Below are positions 1 to 12,511 of a DNA stretch of 64,000 nt, piece after piece. Source of the DNA: Siphlonurus alternatus. Its lineage: Eukaryota > Arthropoda > Insecta > Ephemeroptera > Siphlonuridae. The notes under the pieces were generated by a model that saw only the letters and a program-made list of their open reading frames with translations, made no database searches and was not told the DNA's origin. Position numbers and translations under genes: made by a program. The stretch's first letter is position 1; each line of letters starts with the position of its first letter. The DNA lies in NCBI GenBank assembly GCA_949825025.1, contig OX463782.1:32831351-32895350 (forward strand), read 5' to 3'.

Positions 1-1
1 T

Positions 2-105
2 TATTTCGAGAAGACTGGCAAAGTTCATAAGCTTATATTTGAAGGCTCTATTTTTAAGAAAAAATATTTTGAAAGCAACTTTTTACCAGAACTACTTAAA
101 CCAAG
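2..105 (+). CDS. FANCA: FANCA-like protein, penultimate visible exon (5' part lies outside the window)
   Basis: This exon is open from the window edge and ends at a GT donor at 106-107 in phase 2. The 34 codons give a peptide containing YFEKTGKVHKL, then EGSIFKKKYFESNFLPELL and KPR. The spacing and residues FE-TGK, SIF, YF, FLP-LL-PR match my recollection of the segment of FANCA between its N-terminal solenoid and its central region. FANCA is a subunit of the nuclear Fanconi anaemia core complex, which supports FANCD2/FANCI monoubiquitination during interstrand crosslink repair. The identification rests on recalled family motifs; no search was run. It joins to the exon at 812 through a 706 bp GT-AG intron. 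Upstream exons must lie to the left of the window. Confidence 0.8.
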
Positions 106-811
106 GTAGGTTTATTTCTTTACCTATATTATTTTAGAGGGCAAGTAATTTAGAACTAATTAAGTTGTACTGCACTAGCTAGCTTAAGCTTCCTGATCAC
201 TAGAAGATGTATTTATTTGATTTAATGTAATAATAAACATGCAGTTACTGTTCTCCTTTGTCACATAGCAAATCGTTACAATAATTTTTTACACATTAAA
301 TTTTAACTGATTCAACTTTTGGTTTTTGTCGTGTTTGCAACGTCTTCTGTCATCAACTTGTAACATAAAATACTAACAATGAACATCACTTGTAGAACAC
401 AAAGAGCCAAAGTACGCCCAAGCATAAATTATGATATATTGTCGTGGTAGTGTTTAAATATCAGCTCTCTGATGGATTGTGGCTATATAAATATGCAATA
501 TCAAGTTAACGTGTAATACAATATCAACCTGAGTTGGATATAATTATATCCTCAACTGCCTCAAGCTACCGATTTGAGATCAAATATTTAAACACTTTTA
601 CGATAATATGACGAAAACCAAGTTTATGAACCACATTGTATATCAATCAAATTTCAATAGGTAAACATCAGTATTTTGAAATTTAAATACTTTGTGCATA
701 AATAATAGGTTTTAGTATTTTCTGGATCACTGTGTATTTCTTTAACTAGATGTTGATATATCATAATGAAAATTGTTAAAAGCTAAAAATATAATTTTAT
801 TTTTTCTACAG

Positions 812-950
812 GGCTCCTCAAGCTTCAAACGATGCCCAAACACTCATTCTCGACAAGCTGCTGCAGACAAGTAAGATTTCTCGTTTACAGTATGACAACT
901 ACCACTCTCAGTGCCTTGCTGCCTCATCTGCATCTTCTGGTGGTAGCTAG
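812..950 (+). CDS. FANCA: FANCA-like protein, terminal exon as read
   Basis: The acceptor is a pyrimidine tract ending in AG at 810-811, and the split codon AG|G continues the frame of the previous exon. The peptide begins APQASNDAQTLILDKLLQ and continues with TSKISRLQYDNYHSQC. This matches the vertebrate FANCA stretch that runs from a proline-rich linker into an ADKIP...Y..YC..C-like segment. It then becomes a short Ala/Ser/Gly tail and stops at TAG 948-950. Vertebrate FANCA continues for several hundred residues beyond this point, so the product is either truncated in this lineage or spliced onward from an unseen donor; a GT lies at 943-944 just before the stop. A poly(A) signal 80 nt downstream favours a genuine end. 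Confidence 0.75.
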
Positions 951-1027
951 CCTCGTTGCTACATGGAATCAGTTTGTAATTTGGTCATTTTAACTAAAAT
1001 ATTACTTATTTTGTCTTAATTGTTATC

Positions 1028-1033
1028 AATAAA
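1028..1033 (+). terminator. Poly(A) signal AATAAA of the FANCA-like gene
   Basis: A canonical AATAAA lies about 78 nt after the stop codon at 950, which fits a short 3' UTR. AATAAA is common in AT-rich DNA, so its position is the main support. Confidence 0.5.
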
Positions 1034-1986
1034 ACCATTGCATGAATATACCAGGATGAGCCAGTAACACGGTGTTCATTGGTTTTAAGACTCAAAATGA
1101 AACAAAATTTACACCAATAGCAAATACTTAGGCATTTTTTTTCCTTCCTTCACTGAAAGATTGTGTGAATTGTTTCCTCTACATGAAATTCTTTAATATA
1201 AGAAACACCGCATGCATTCACACAAAAAAAAATGTTGTTAACAATGATCTCGTTCAAGGAATTTTAGTTCTAGATTTTTTTTATACTTCTATTTTGAACC
1301 TGACAGTTGCTATGTTAAAATCTATGTCTTTTTATCACAATATATTCCTCAAAGTGGCTGCAAAACCTCTGAATATTGGTGTAGCAATTTCAGTTGTAGT
1401 ATACGTATAAAAAAAACATGTTTGTGATATTCCAAAGTAATTAATTTAGATGAAGTTTAAAAGACCCCCAAGGCTCTCAGAACAATAACCTAAAATAATA
1501 AGTGACATAGTACGACTTAAATATTGGTTGTGTGTTGTAGTATTGAATGATTTTAAAATATATTAATTATAGCTTGTGATTCATACTTTTAATCATGCTA
1601 ATATATTATGTCTCCAAACCAGCTGTAATATATCGATGTGCTTATTTTGCTAATTCTGGAATTCTACAAAAATTTTGCTTTGAAAATTCCAGATTTGTAC
1701 AAAATGTTCTCTTTGCAAATCGTTGTCTGTTGTTATCATTAAGATTATTTTTTTATTACCTTCCTAAAATGCAGAGTGAACTTTATTAAGCATTCCACTT
1801 TTAAGACATATATCTATAGATGTCTAACTTAAGATATCCACATAACTGGTCTAATTAAATCACTGTACCACAAAGTACTATATGTACTTACTTTTCTACA
1901 TGATGTATTACGTAAAATATTATTTCATAACAGTAAATTTATCTTTTTTATTTAGCATTTTTTTTTTTAATTTTTAATATTACAAC

Positions 1987-2177
1987 TACAGTAAAAACTT
2001 GTTATTACGTCAAGTCAAGCGACCCAGGAAATTAGGGTTACCTTATATCGAGTTTACCTTATATCAAGTTTTTCCTATACCTGCAGTACTAATTCTTTTT
2101 TACGGGACCTTTACTCCGTTACTCAATATTGAGTTTTTACCTTATAACAAGTTACGTAATAGCAAGTTTTTACTGTA
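1987..2177. mobile_element. Short MITE with pogo/Tigger-like terminal inverted repeats
   Basis: The 191 bp segment begins TACAGTAAAAACTTG and ends with its reverse complement; the inverted match continues for about 25 bp through TTATTACGT on the left and its mirror on the right. The CAGTAAAA...TTG...TA start and TA ends resemble pogo/Tigger non-autonomous elements, which duplicate TA. The interior carries direct repeats of CCTTATATC-AGTTT and no ORF. Confidence 0.6.
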
Positions 2178-2667
2178 TATATTATAGCAGTGCAGCACAT
2201 GATTTTATTACAATATTGTATTATTTAATTAAAAAAATCAATTTGAATAAACATCAATATTTTTGTAATGTATCAGCATAAACAAATTTGTTTTGTTTGC
2301 ATCTCCCGGTAACTGTCTGGTATAGCTGAGTAAAATAAGCTAATATTAAAGTGAAATCTATAATATAAATACCCCCTCCTCCTATTATGAATTAAAAATT
2401 AAGAATTATGCTTCTCTAACTATATTATTCATAGAAGTTGTCAAAATTAAGTTCATGCTCAGATATGTTTCATTAAAATTTGTGATAATTTTTTTATGTA
2501 CCAATTATTTTTATACCAACATCAAAACTTCCAGTTCTTTACCAACCAATGGACAACATTCATATTTTATATAGCATAACACTTAATAATTAACGCCAAT
2601 ATATATTGAGAAAATTGCACCCTGATGAAGGAATTATGAAAAAAAATAATAATAATAAATAAAAATA

Positions 2668-2905
2668 AATGTTCTCCTCTACATCCCCTATCAGTAGCTA
2701 AAATATCATTGCAGGTATACAAATTCGAGCTGGTTTTTTAGTTATGAATTTCTGAAGTTAACTAATTTAACATGGAAGTTCCATTTCTCCATGTTAAATT
2801 AGTCAACTTTAGAAATTCATAAGTTCATAACTAAAAAACTAGCTCGAATTTGTATACCTGATATTTTAGCTACTGATGATAGTGGATGTAGAGGAGAACA
2901 TTTTA
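2668..2905. repeat. Fold-back element, degenerate copy
   Basis: The left arm, from GTTCTCCTCTACATCCCC, is the reverse complement of the right arm ending GGATGTAGAGGAGAAC. The arms are over 100 bp each and meet around 2785, where CATGTTAAATTAG is mirrored. The same arm sequence recurs in the better-preserved element at 23430-23779, so both belong to one family. The outer termini seen in that copy are not recognisable here. Confidence 0.75.
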
Positions 2906-5900
2906 AAATTGTTTCATAATTTTCATTTGTGCGATTTTTTTTTTTTTTTTTTTTTTAACATTGGGCGTGTCATCTTCCCCTTGAGTAGACTAATATAATA
3001 TACCAATTAGTGCAGAATATTTTTTAAAAAAAAGTGGGCTAGGGTTAATTTTATGTAATTAAAAATTCAAGATTTATTACATACGGTTGCCTTAGTTTCC
3101 AGCGGATGTTTTTATTAATATTATTAATTATTATTATTGAACTATACACATTTGTACAGCGTGACTGTTAGTATTATTTTTTTTTTAATGACATTGTAGG
3201 CCTTATTGGAAACAACGCGGCCTTAATCGGCACTAAAAAAAACTAGGTGGGCACATATACGCATCACCATATACACGCAGTTGCAACTTTCTATAAATAC
3301 AAACAGTAAATTGAATTTTATTAATTTGTGAGCTCTAAAGATATACACATTGATAAACACCCTGGACTCTCGCATCAAACGTTGATTAAAAAAAAAAAAA
3401 TACACCTTAAAACTTTCTGACAGAAAAAACAAAATTGTTTTGTTTTTTTTAATATTATTATTATTATATTCTACACATATTAATACTTCAATAATAAAAA
3501 TTATAAAGATATAAAAAAAATTAAAAACAATTAGTTTAATTTCCTAAAAAAATGAAGTTAGAATATTAATTATACATTTTTTTATATAAAAAGCTTAAAA
3601 TTACTACGCACTCGTAATTATATCCCATTTAAACCAAAATTTACAATATATTTATAAAGAGGATAAAAATTAATTATTATAAATTTGATATAAAACACAA
3701 TAATTACATTTAATTGTTTTCTAGTTTTTTTTTACAGTATATTGTTCACTTTGTGATCAAATATAAATTAGAATATTGCACATTTAATTGCATCAGCTTA
3801 ATTAAACATAATTATATAATTATGTGTCATAATTATGGTTATAAATAAATTATTCTTGTATGTACCATAAATTGTAATTTTATTTAGATTTTATCTTTAA
3901 TCATAATTTCTGTTTTAGTAATAACATTCAATATTAATTAACACATGACAAAAATTGTAAAGTGGGAAAAAAATGGAATAATGGAATGCTATTTAAGGTT
4001 TTTAATTTTATTACAATATTCCACTTAATAACATAACAATTCAGCACTTAATCAATATAGATATAATGATTGAAATATGATTAGAAAGAGAGTTAGGTGA
4101 TTGTTTAATATTACGATTGCTCAATTGTTATAAGATATTGTTATTTGTTTATTATGATAGTCTAATTTCAGTTTATTGCATAGTCGGCTAGTTATTGGAT
4201 TGTTGAATGAAAATGTTATAATTTGTTTTTAATTATTTTTTTTTCCAATGCATTTGATAACTAAATATATAAACAAAATTTTCTTCTTATTTATTTTTCA
4301 ATAAATATAAACAATAATGTTAAGTTTTAATTTATATTTATAGGTTGTTTTCAAGTTGATCAATAGGCCTACTAAAGAACATTTTTTTTTTATAAATACT
4401 TGGAAAATTGGTGCGACGAAATATTATTACATTATATATATTTACATGTCTTACATATATAAGTGCCATGCAGTGCCACATTTTATTGAAACTTTTTTTT
4501 TAAATAAGAATTTAAAATTTAATGAAGCAGTATATATTATATTTTTTATTGATTCATTCCATTATTGCTGTGATATAAGATAAAATAAATTTGTGCAACT
4601 TATGAAGATTTCTGATGCATAATATTGAAATTTAACATTTTATATTTTGTGAAAACATCACAGAAATATTATAAAAAAACTCACATTAAAAACGTTCATT
4701 TTTTTTTTTTTTTTTTAATAATAGAAAACAACATAATCCAAAATACTAGGTGATGATATTTATATTATATATATTTTTTTTAAAAGCAGACATATATAGA
4801 CAGCGAGAGAGGAAATATTTTAAATGTGTTTCTAATGATCTGAGATATCACAATATTGAGCCATATAAGTAGACTATAAGGCAACTGTATTTTTTTTTTT
4901 TATGATACTACTATACTTTCTTTTCTTTTTATTTATTAATTTAATTAAAATTTTGTATCATATATCTGTACAGTCAAAACGTTACAAGCTTTTTTTTTTG
5001 TATAATTATATTCCTTTTCTAAGCTCGCTCTAATCTATTGACATCCATTTTAATTTATAATGACTATAAAAATAATCCTGCTGGTATTCACAATAAAAAA
5101 ATATATATGTTAAAAAAAACAAAAACTGAAGTTGAATAAACGGGAAGATTAATTTTTACGAAAGGATTTTAATATTGCAATCTAAATAATATTATGAGAT
5201 ATTGAAATTCACAATGCAAAGTTGATGTGTTGTATTTATACATCAATACTTTTGATCAATGCAATGCATTGAATTAAATTTTGAATAAATGTGGCTACTA
5301 ATTCAAAATCATTTTCTTCCATTTTCAATAAGGATTATTTTTTTTACTGATAATAACCTCCAATTAAGACATTCTTGAAAATGGAACTAGTGGACTCAAA
5401 TCTTTCGTATAATTTTCGAAATGTGAATGGGGAGGTAAGAAACTTGGCTTACACTTTTATATGAACGTGTTGTTCAGCAAATATCATTGTATAGTATGAC
5501 TTTTGTCCAGCCTTATGACCTGTTATGGAGAAAAAGGCAAAGTTTGAAAGAATAATGTAAAAAATAATATTGTGAATACCTAAAGTATATCTCTATGTCT
5601 AATATATGAGCCAATTAAGTTAATTAATTTTAATTTCACTGGTGTTCTGTAATTATTCGAGCAAACATTTTTTATTTAAATATAACATGCAGCACATTAA
5701 TAATTATTAATTTACTTCTGTAATAAAGATTATGAATTATTATTATAATACATTAAAAGTTGTTATTATAATATATTATAATTAATAATTTAATGAGCAC
5801 GGCAGTTAGAATTATTATTATAATATTTATTATAATAAACTTTGAGGTAGACCCTACCTAATATATTTATTATTTAAAGATAATCAATAGATTGTTTAGA

Positions 5901-7101
5901 GCTTTTTTTTTTTAAGATTATGTTTTCCTTCATATGGTATGAAAAAAAAAAATCAATTTTAACATTCTATTTTCTCTGTACCCTTCTATCCCCGGCTGTA
6001 AGAGACCTGCAGCTACAATATTATTAGTATTTTATAATTTTATATAACTTTGACGTACAACGCGCCAGAGAACATTACTTTTTTTTAACATATATTTATT
6101 AGAACACACATTCTATAATCACAAAATGAGATAAATTTCCATCACGTAATGCCGTTTCTAAAACTTTGAATATTTATTATTATTATTATTTTTTTTTTTT
6201 AAATTTACTAATAAATCATTATTTATATCGACTTAACGTGATGAATATTATTATAATTATTATTTTTTGTTAGATAGGTTATTATTTGAAAATTCTGCAA
6301 CATTTTTATTACACCAAGATGTATTTAATAAACAGTCACTTTTTTTTTTTTTTTTTTTTTTGCAGATACATTTTTTTTTTTTTTTTTTTTTCATTTTCTT
6401 CTTCTAGTAAAAAAAAAAAGTCCACTCGGGTCTTGAATAATTCCACATTCAGAGCGTGCTCTCACTGATTATATTTATTTCACTGTTCACGCATTTAAAT
6501 TGTCATTGTTTCATTCTTTCTGGACTTGAGAGCAAACAAGTCTTGAGTTTCATTGATGTGTAGATTAAAGGAATTTGGATTTTTTTTTTTTAAATATTTT
6601 TTTTTTATATATTATAACAAGTATTTGACAGAACTAATAGAAGATATTATACATGAAGTTTGTTTTTGCATCTTTCATCGTATTAAACTAAAAATACAGT
6701 TATAAGATTTAGCATGTTTGTTTATATAACTTTTGCAATAAAAAGAGGAGTTGCCCATATAATAGAGATCGAATAATGTTATCTGGAGTGCTCAAAAAAA
6801 TTATTTTAATTATATATTTGGGCTTTGTTAATGTTGGAATTATTTATACATTAACATGATTAAAACAAGTTTAATTTATAATGTACTACATATTACGTAT
6901 TTTATTTTCTGAAGTAATATCTAAAAAAAAATTATTTGATAATAAGCGCTAAAGGGAAATTATGTAAGATTTATTATAGTATTACTTATTTTTGGTGTTT
7001 CTTATTATTTGTTTTAAACTATAAATAAAGCCTGAAAACCGTTTATTGCTGTAATTACGATATATTTTCTTAAATGTACATTTAAAATGTCTGAAATATT
7101 A

Positions 7102-7877
7102 TACAGGGTGTCCCAAAGATCTTTAGATTTTTAAAACCCTAATAGCAACCGTTTGGTATTTTTTAATGTTCACTTTATATACATCAAATTAAAGCTCCGA
7201 ATTTAACATTTTGAAAAATGTGAACAGAAAAAAAAATCTGAAAGGTGATTTTTCTTTTTACCCGTTAGAAGGCAAAATGGGAGCTTTTTGCACTTTTTCG
7301 TGCATCGTTTTTTGAACGAGGTGTTCCCAAGCATATGGATCGACCTGGGATCCCACAACATGGGTCCCCAGGTTGGCCAGGTTCCCTGACTTCACTCCCT
7401 CAGAATTTTTCCTACGGGTCTATGTGAAGGACAACGTATTCAAAATTCCAGTGTGAGACTCGTTGGAGCTAAAGCAAGGCATCACCGCCACGATCCAGTC
7501 CACCGTCATATGACTGCCATGCTGCGCAATGTGTGGCGTGAGTTCGAGGAGGGACTGGATGTGTGCTGAGCCACCTACGGAGCCCATTTAGAGAGGCTTT
7601 GTTGCATTTGCATTGAAAAAAAAATCAACGAGCATAAGAATTGATGCAATCAATTTTTAGGTGCAGGAGCAGTCGTGATTCCGAAAAAAAGTGACCATTT
7701 TGCTTTCTAACGGGTAAAAAAGAAAAATCACATTTAAAACAAAAAAAAAATCTGTTAAAATTTTTGAAAATGTTAAATTCAGAGCTTTAATTTTATGTAT
7801 ATAAAGTGAACATTAAAAAATAATAAACGGTTGCTATTTGGGTTTGAAAAATCTAAAGATCTTTGGGACACCCTGTA
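7102..7877. mobile_element. DNA transposon remnant with long inverted repeats and a decayed transposase tail
   Basis: The termini are TACAGGGTGTCCCAAAGATC and its exact mirror, and inverted arms run about 180 bp inward, including a mirrored CCCGTTAGAAGGCAAAATG-type block. Between them, about 7385-7444 read on the plus strand give PDFTPSEFFL then VYVKDNVFK. This resembles the PDLTP-DFFLWGY-KD signature near the last catalytic residue of mariner/Tc1-like DDE/D transposases as found in insects. Frameshifts and stops surround it, so it is a dead internal fragment. TA at both ends fits a TA target duplication. Confidence 0.7.
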
Positions 7878-8014
7878 CATTTAAAATGTCTAAAATATTA
7901 TATATTTTTATGACATTTCAATTTATTTGCACCATAAATTTATTATTCAACATCGTAATTATATTATTATTATTATATAGGAATGATGTGTATTTGAGAT
8001 TTTTTTTTTTAGGC

Positions 8015-8020
8015 TTTATT
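8015..8020 (-). terminator. Poly(A) signal AATAAA of the GPCR gene
   Basis: Read on the minus strand, AATAAA lies about 25 nt after the GPCR stop codon, implying a very short 3' UTR unless later signals are used. Confidence 0.5.
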
Positions 8021-8044
8021 TATAGTTTAATTTAAGAGAAATTC

Positions 8045-8868
8045 TCAGTCATCATCCATTAACTCTCCCTGCCTTCCCTTATATCTGCAGCAAAGGCTCA
8101 TACAGAAAATTCTCATACCAAGACGGAAAGATGGACTCATAGTAATGTATATTAATGCTTTCCAAAATGAATTGAGCACTCCTACCCATACAATACAAAA
8201 ATGTAACATAGGTATTTGAAATCGAGATCCAACACAAAATTCATATAATCTTACACCAGCATATGGTGTCCAAGAAAGCCAGAAAGTACAAATAAGAACA
8301 AAAGACATAATATGACTAGGATTTGATAAATTTTCTGCTAATGCTGTTGCATATTCTCGATCATGTATAGGCACTCCGCTTCTAATACGTTTCATAACAG
8401 TAAAAATATATCCATAAGTATAAACAATAGTAATAAGACTTGGTCCTAATACTAATATTCCCATTGTTATTGAATAAGCCATCATATTATCCCAATCTAA
8501 CATACAAACATATGCTTCAGGATCAAAATGAGGTTTACTATAATTTAATAATGGTGGACAACATAACATACATGATGAGATCCATGTAAAAACCATCCAA
8601 CACTGACATCTAGTTTTAGTTTGTACAGTATCGTAACGTAGTGGTTTTCGTATTGCAAGATATCTATCAACACTTATCCACATAAAAGTGTAGACACTAA
8701 CGCTCCATAATGTTACTTCGACATATCCAACCAATCTGCATACCAGATCACCGTACACCCAATGTTGTACGATGGCCGGGTATACAGATAATGGGACGAC
8801 CAGTAATCCACATAGTAGATCCGCCACTGCCAGTGATAGCAGGTAGTAGTTGATCACCTCCTTCGGGC
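8045..8868 (-). CDS. Orphan rhodopsin-class GPCR, coding exon 2 (residues 57-330)
   Basis: The exon starts after a TTTTTGTTTCAG acceptor and finishes the Gly codon begun in exon 1. It encodes TM2 to TM7 of a class A receptor. Conserved features, numbered from the exon 1 ATG: D73 in TM2 (LAVADLL), C100 and C178 for the extracellular disulfide, D124-R125-Y126, and W256/P258 in TM6 (SWTPY). Cysteines 312, 316 and 317 after TM7 are possible palmitoylation sites, and the tail is short and acidic (MDDD). Oddities are E107 at 3.32, where aminergic receptors have Asp, and TM7 reading NSFWKALIY, so both N and P of NPxxY are replaced. The third intracellular loop is short (about 30 residues). It looks like the insect orphan amine-receptor-like group that includes Drosophila CG13579, sometimes labelled GPR21/GPR52-like; that placement is from memory. 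The ligand is unknown. Confidence 0.9.
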
Positions 8869-10266
8869 CTGAAACAAAAATAAAAATAAATAATTTAGTG
8901 ACAAAAAAAAGTTTATAAAACATGTATATTTTACGAGGTACTTAAATTCATTGTATGAGAATAATCAAGAATATTTTTGCACATATGTTATACAATTACA
9001 TTATATATGTTGTTGTTTTTTTCTTACATGCACATTGCATTGAAAATTCCCTCGACATTAATAATATCTTAACACCAGTTGTTGCATATTATTTTTGTAG
9101 CCATTATTAATATAATTTTTTTTATAGTGTGTATTTTTTTTAATAAAAGTCATTCAATAAATAAAGTTAAAAATTATATTTTGTTCACCGTACTGTTATA
9201 ATTATGCAGACATTTTATTTATTTTTGTATGTTGAAAGCTGAAAGTAAAAAAACAAATGGGTGTTAATAAAAAATATCTCACAACTTCATATAAAAATAA
9301 ATTTTATTTTGGAATGTTTAATATAAAAAAAAAATAAAAATTTAGAGAGTAAGATAGGAATGCATATTACGAGGAGAGTTAATTTCTAGAGTGAAGAACG
9401 CGTCGTGTTTTTTTTTTTATTATTCCTCTTCTAACGAGAGACCTAGAAAAAAAAATAGCGTGGGCGAATAGAGTCTAGATGTTTTCAAACATTAAGCCAC
9501 GGCTGTTGCCTGACACCCACCACCACGACGTAATTACACGCGAGTTTGAAGCGACCCGAGGAAATGAGGCAAGCCGTACATAAACCGAGTTGTGTGAGAG
9601 CAAGTGCAGAGCAAACTGCTGCAGCACAAACACTCAAACTAGAAAACACCTGCTCATTGAAAGTAAAAGTAACGTTAATTATTAACAAAATAAACTATAA
9701 GTACATACTTAAATTTATTCATATAGTATACTCGAAAGCTAAATTATATAATTAGAGTATACTGTACGTAATTCATTAATAAAAACGACTTGATATACTT
9801 TAAATTAATTTTATAAAATTGGAATTATATCAATTTTAAATATTAAAAATATAATCCTTTGTAATAAAATATAGTTTCTTACGTTTCCACTCATTTATTT
9901 CATAATGCCAAGTTATATTTATGAACAAAATCAAATATTTTACATAGATTTTTGTGGTTACGCCTGTCACATTTGGATATGCAACCCGCACAACGTAGAA
10001 GTACGAACAATTGCCGCCATCTAAGGGGACTCGAAATTTTTCTGATTCGATTTTATTTTATCTTACAAAAAATCAAACTTGGGAGTTCTCCACACCTCGA
10101 TCCATCGTATGGTGACAAAACCTTCTCATCCCCAGAGAGGCACGTGAGCAAAAGCAGCAGTCTGTTTTTGCATGACAATTTTAACGTAGAGGTAACATAC
10201 AAGCAAGGGATTATACAGAGAAGGGTATCTTATAATATCTCAATGTTTTGAATAGTTGAGACTTAA

Positions 10267-10590
10267 TAATGGAGTATTGACCTAAATTTTTTTTATTGCA
10301 GAAATGGATAGAGCGTGCAAAGTTATGCTACCCTGATTTTTTTCAGATTTTTTACAGCCCGGGAACTATTTTTAAAAAATTATTGAAAGTTATTTTTGTG
10401 ACGTCACGAGACGCCGCTCCTTAAGAAAAAGATAGGACTTGTCGCCGCGTGACGTCACAAAAAGGACTTTCAATAATTTTTTAAAAATACTTCCCGGGCT
10501 CTAAAAAATCTGAAAAAACTCAGGGTAGCATAACTTTGCACGCTCTATCCATTTCTGCAATAAAAAAAAAATGAGGACAATATTCCATTA
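10267..10590. mobile_element. Fold-back MITE with mirrored TGACGTCA sites
   Basis: Both ends read TAATGGA(G/A)TATTG inward, and the arms of about 150 bp mirror each other through TTATTGCAGAAATGGATAG, the GCCCGGGAA block and GTGACGTCAC on both sides of a short centre near 10430. The core sequence is shared with the element at 43130-43467, which defines a family. There is no ORF. Confidence 0.8.
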
Positions 10591-11546
10591 AAAGAGTATA
10601 CGATGTCTTATGAGTACTTTGGTGGAAGATATTGACCTTTTCAATACGTTTGCATATCAGCAAAAACGATTTTTGGATTGACTTGGATTCGATTGATAAT
10701 CTTATAATAGTAAAAAATTATTTTAGATAAATTTATAAAAAGAGAGCTTGATATTATTTGCAACTATCAATAAAACATGTGAAGTGTAAATATTTAAACA
10801 ATATAGTATTTCATTGTAGCATTTCAGTTCTTTAATAGAAAAAACAACAAAACTAATAGAGTATTTTGTACTACCCCTTTTCTATATTCACCTGGTAAAG
10901 TCAGTATAATCATCATGAGACTGGCAGTACTATTATCTCAGTTCACATATTATATTAATGAATGCAACTTGTTAGTTCTTCTTCTACACTTTCTTTTTAT
11001 AATGGAAATGAAAAGATGGTACAATATTTAAATTTGTTATCATTTTTTTTATCTCAACATATAATGTATCTTTATGTTACCATTATTATAATTATAACCT
11101 CATTGTTGCTACTATCATAAAACTTACTGTTTACGTGCTTATGATGATAAAGAGTTTATTAGTTATACTATTGTATAAATTAGCTCATGATTATAATGCT
11201 TGATATATAAAATGTTTTGAAGTCTAAATTTTAGCATCACATTTATTTTATTTTTTTAATGCACCGTCAAATAATTAATTTAATTGAGATTAGGCAACCT
11301 GTTAAGCACTAAAAATAATTTTCGTGAGAAGAAAAATTCGCTTTGATCCTGCTGCATATGCAACCCATTTAATTTTGGTACTAAGCAAAATTACCCAACT
11401 TTAAGGCGAGAGGACAGGTGGATATTTATTAATGGTTTGAATGTACTTTAAAGCAAACTAGTCTTTTCTTCACGTTTTACAGCAAAGTTTTCAATTGCAT
11501 GTTATATTCAAGTGTGTAATATTTGTTTGTTTTTTTAGTAATTTCC

Positions 11547-11673
<127 letters not shown>

Positions 11674-12439
11674 TAAATCTTTCTACTTATTTAAGTTGCT
11701 TGCTATAGAACATAAATTGTATATTTAATATCTCCAAATTCATCAATACGAAAATGAAACAAAATAAAACATATGAGGATGTTAGAGGATTAATTGTGAC
11801 TATTTCTTTAGTTTAATTGACATTATTTAGTTAATATAAGAAAAAATCTTATCTAAAATCAAGTTAAAATAGTCTACAGTAATGTTAAAAAAACATGTGA
11901 AATAGAAGGATAAAAAAGTAAAACAATTCATGGAGTAACTCGGTGGCATTTTCTTGAGAGTTGAATGTCGTGGTATCAGCTTGCCCTAGCTTTGCTGAGC
12001 TGTCACAAATCTCTGCAGAGGATGGGAGGGGGGGGGGGAGGAACTACCACCAACATAGTGTCGTCAAGATTTATATCCCTTCGTTTTTTTATTACAGAAT
12101 ATATAGTTAAGTATATAGTACATATTACGTCCTGGGATTTGATTTGTTGGAGATACAGCTCGAAAAGACAACGAGATTTATAATTTTAAGACAAGAAAGT
12201 ATACTAGATTTATGTAGCCCAGAAAATTTTAGCATCTTGAAAAATCTCATAAAAGTAGGTCAGGTAACATTCGTGTACTTAATACAAAGATTCTCTAATC
12301 ACCAATCAAAAGATGAACAAAAGAAAATTGTAAAGCATGGTGGACCATTCTGTGATTCAAGTATCTCTCTCTGCCAAATAATAAGCCCCCCCCTCCCTCC
12401 CTCCCCTACCTTTGCTCCTCGGAAAGATCGATGTTGGTC

Positions 12440-12453
12440 GTTGCCATGGAAAC
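12440..12453. promoter_or_regulatory. RFX-type X-box
   Basis: GTTGCCATGGAAAC is an imperfect palindrome close to the RFX consensus GTNRCC-N(0-3)-RGYAAC. It lies 58 bp upstream of the microprotein ATG, in a GC-richer patch within AT-rich intron DNA. It is a motif match only. Confidence 0.4.
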
Positions 12454-12511
12454 ACCTACACTGCTGCTCTCACCGCTCAACGCGCACTTAACTAATAGCA
12501 AGCGAATAACA

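Larger units (their letters stand above)
1034..7101. other. Intergenic AT-rich DNA between the FANCA-like gene and the GPCR gene
   Basis: No protein-like reading frame is seen. Apart from the two transposon fragments listed separately, it is AT-rich with many long T-tracts (for example 2937-2956, 6341-6361 and 6371-6390) and short AT repeats. The short ORFs here have low-complexity, Phe/Leu/Tyr-rich translations typical of AT-rich noncoding DNA. Confidence 0.7.

Noticed and set aside
858..890. A tiny intron inside the last FANCA exon (GTAAGATTTCTCGTTTACAG)
   Set aside because: It looks like a donor-acceptor pair but is only 20 nt, and the intact reading matches the FANCA family segment.
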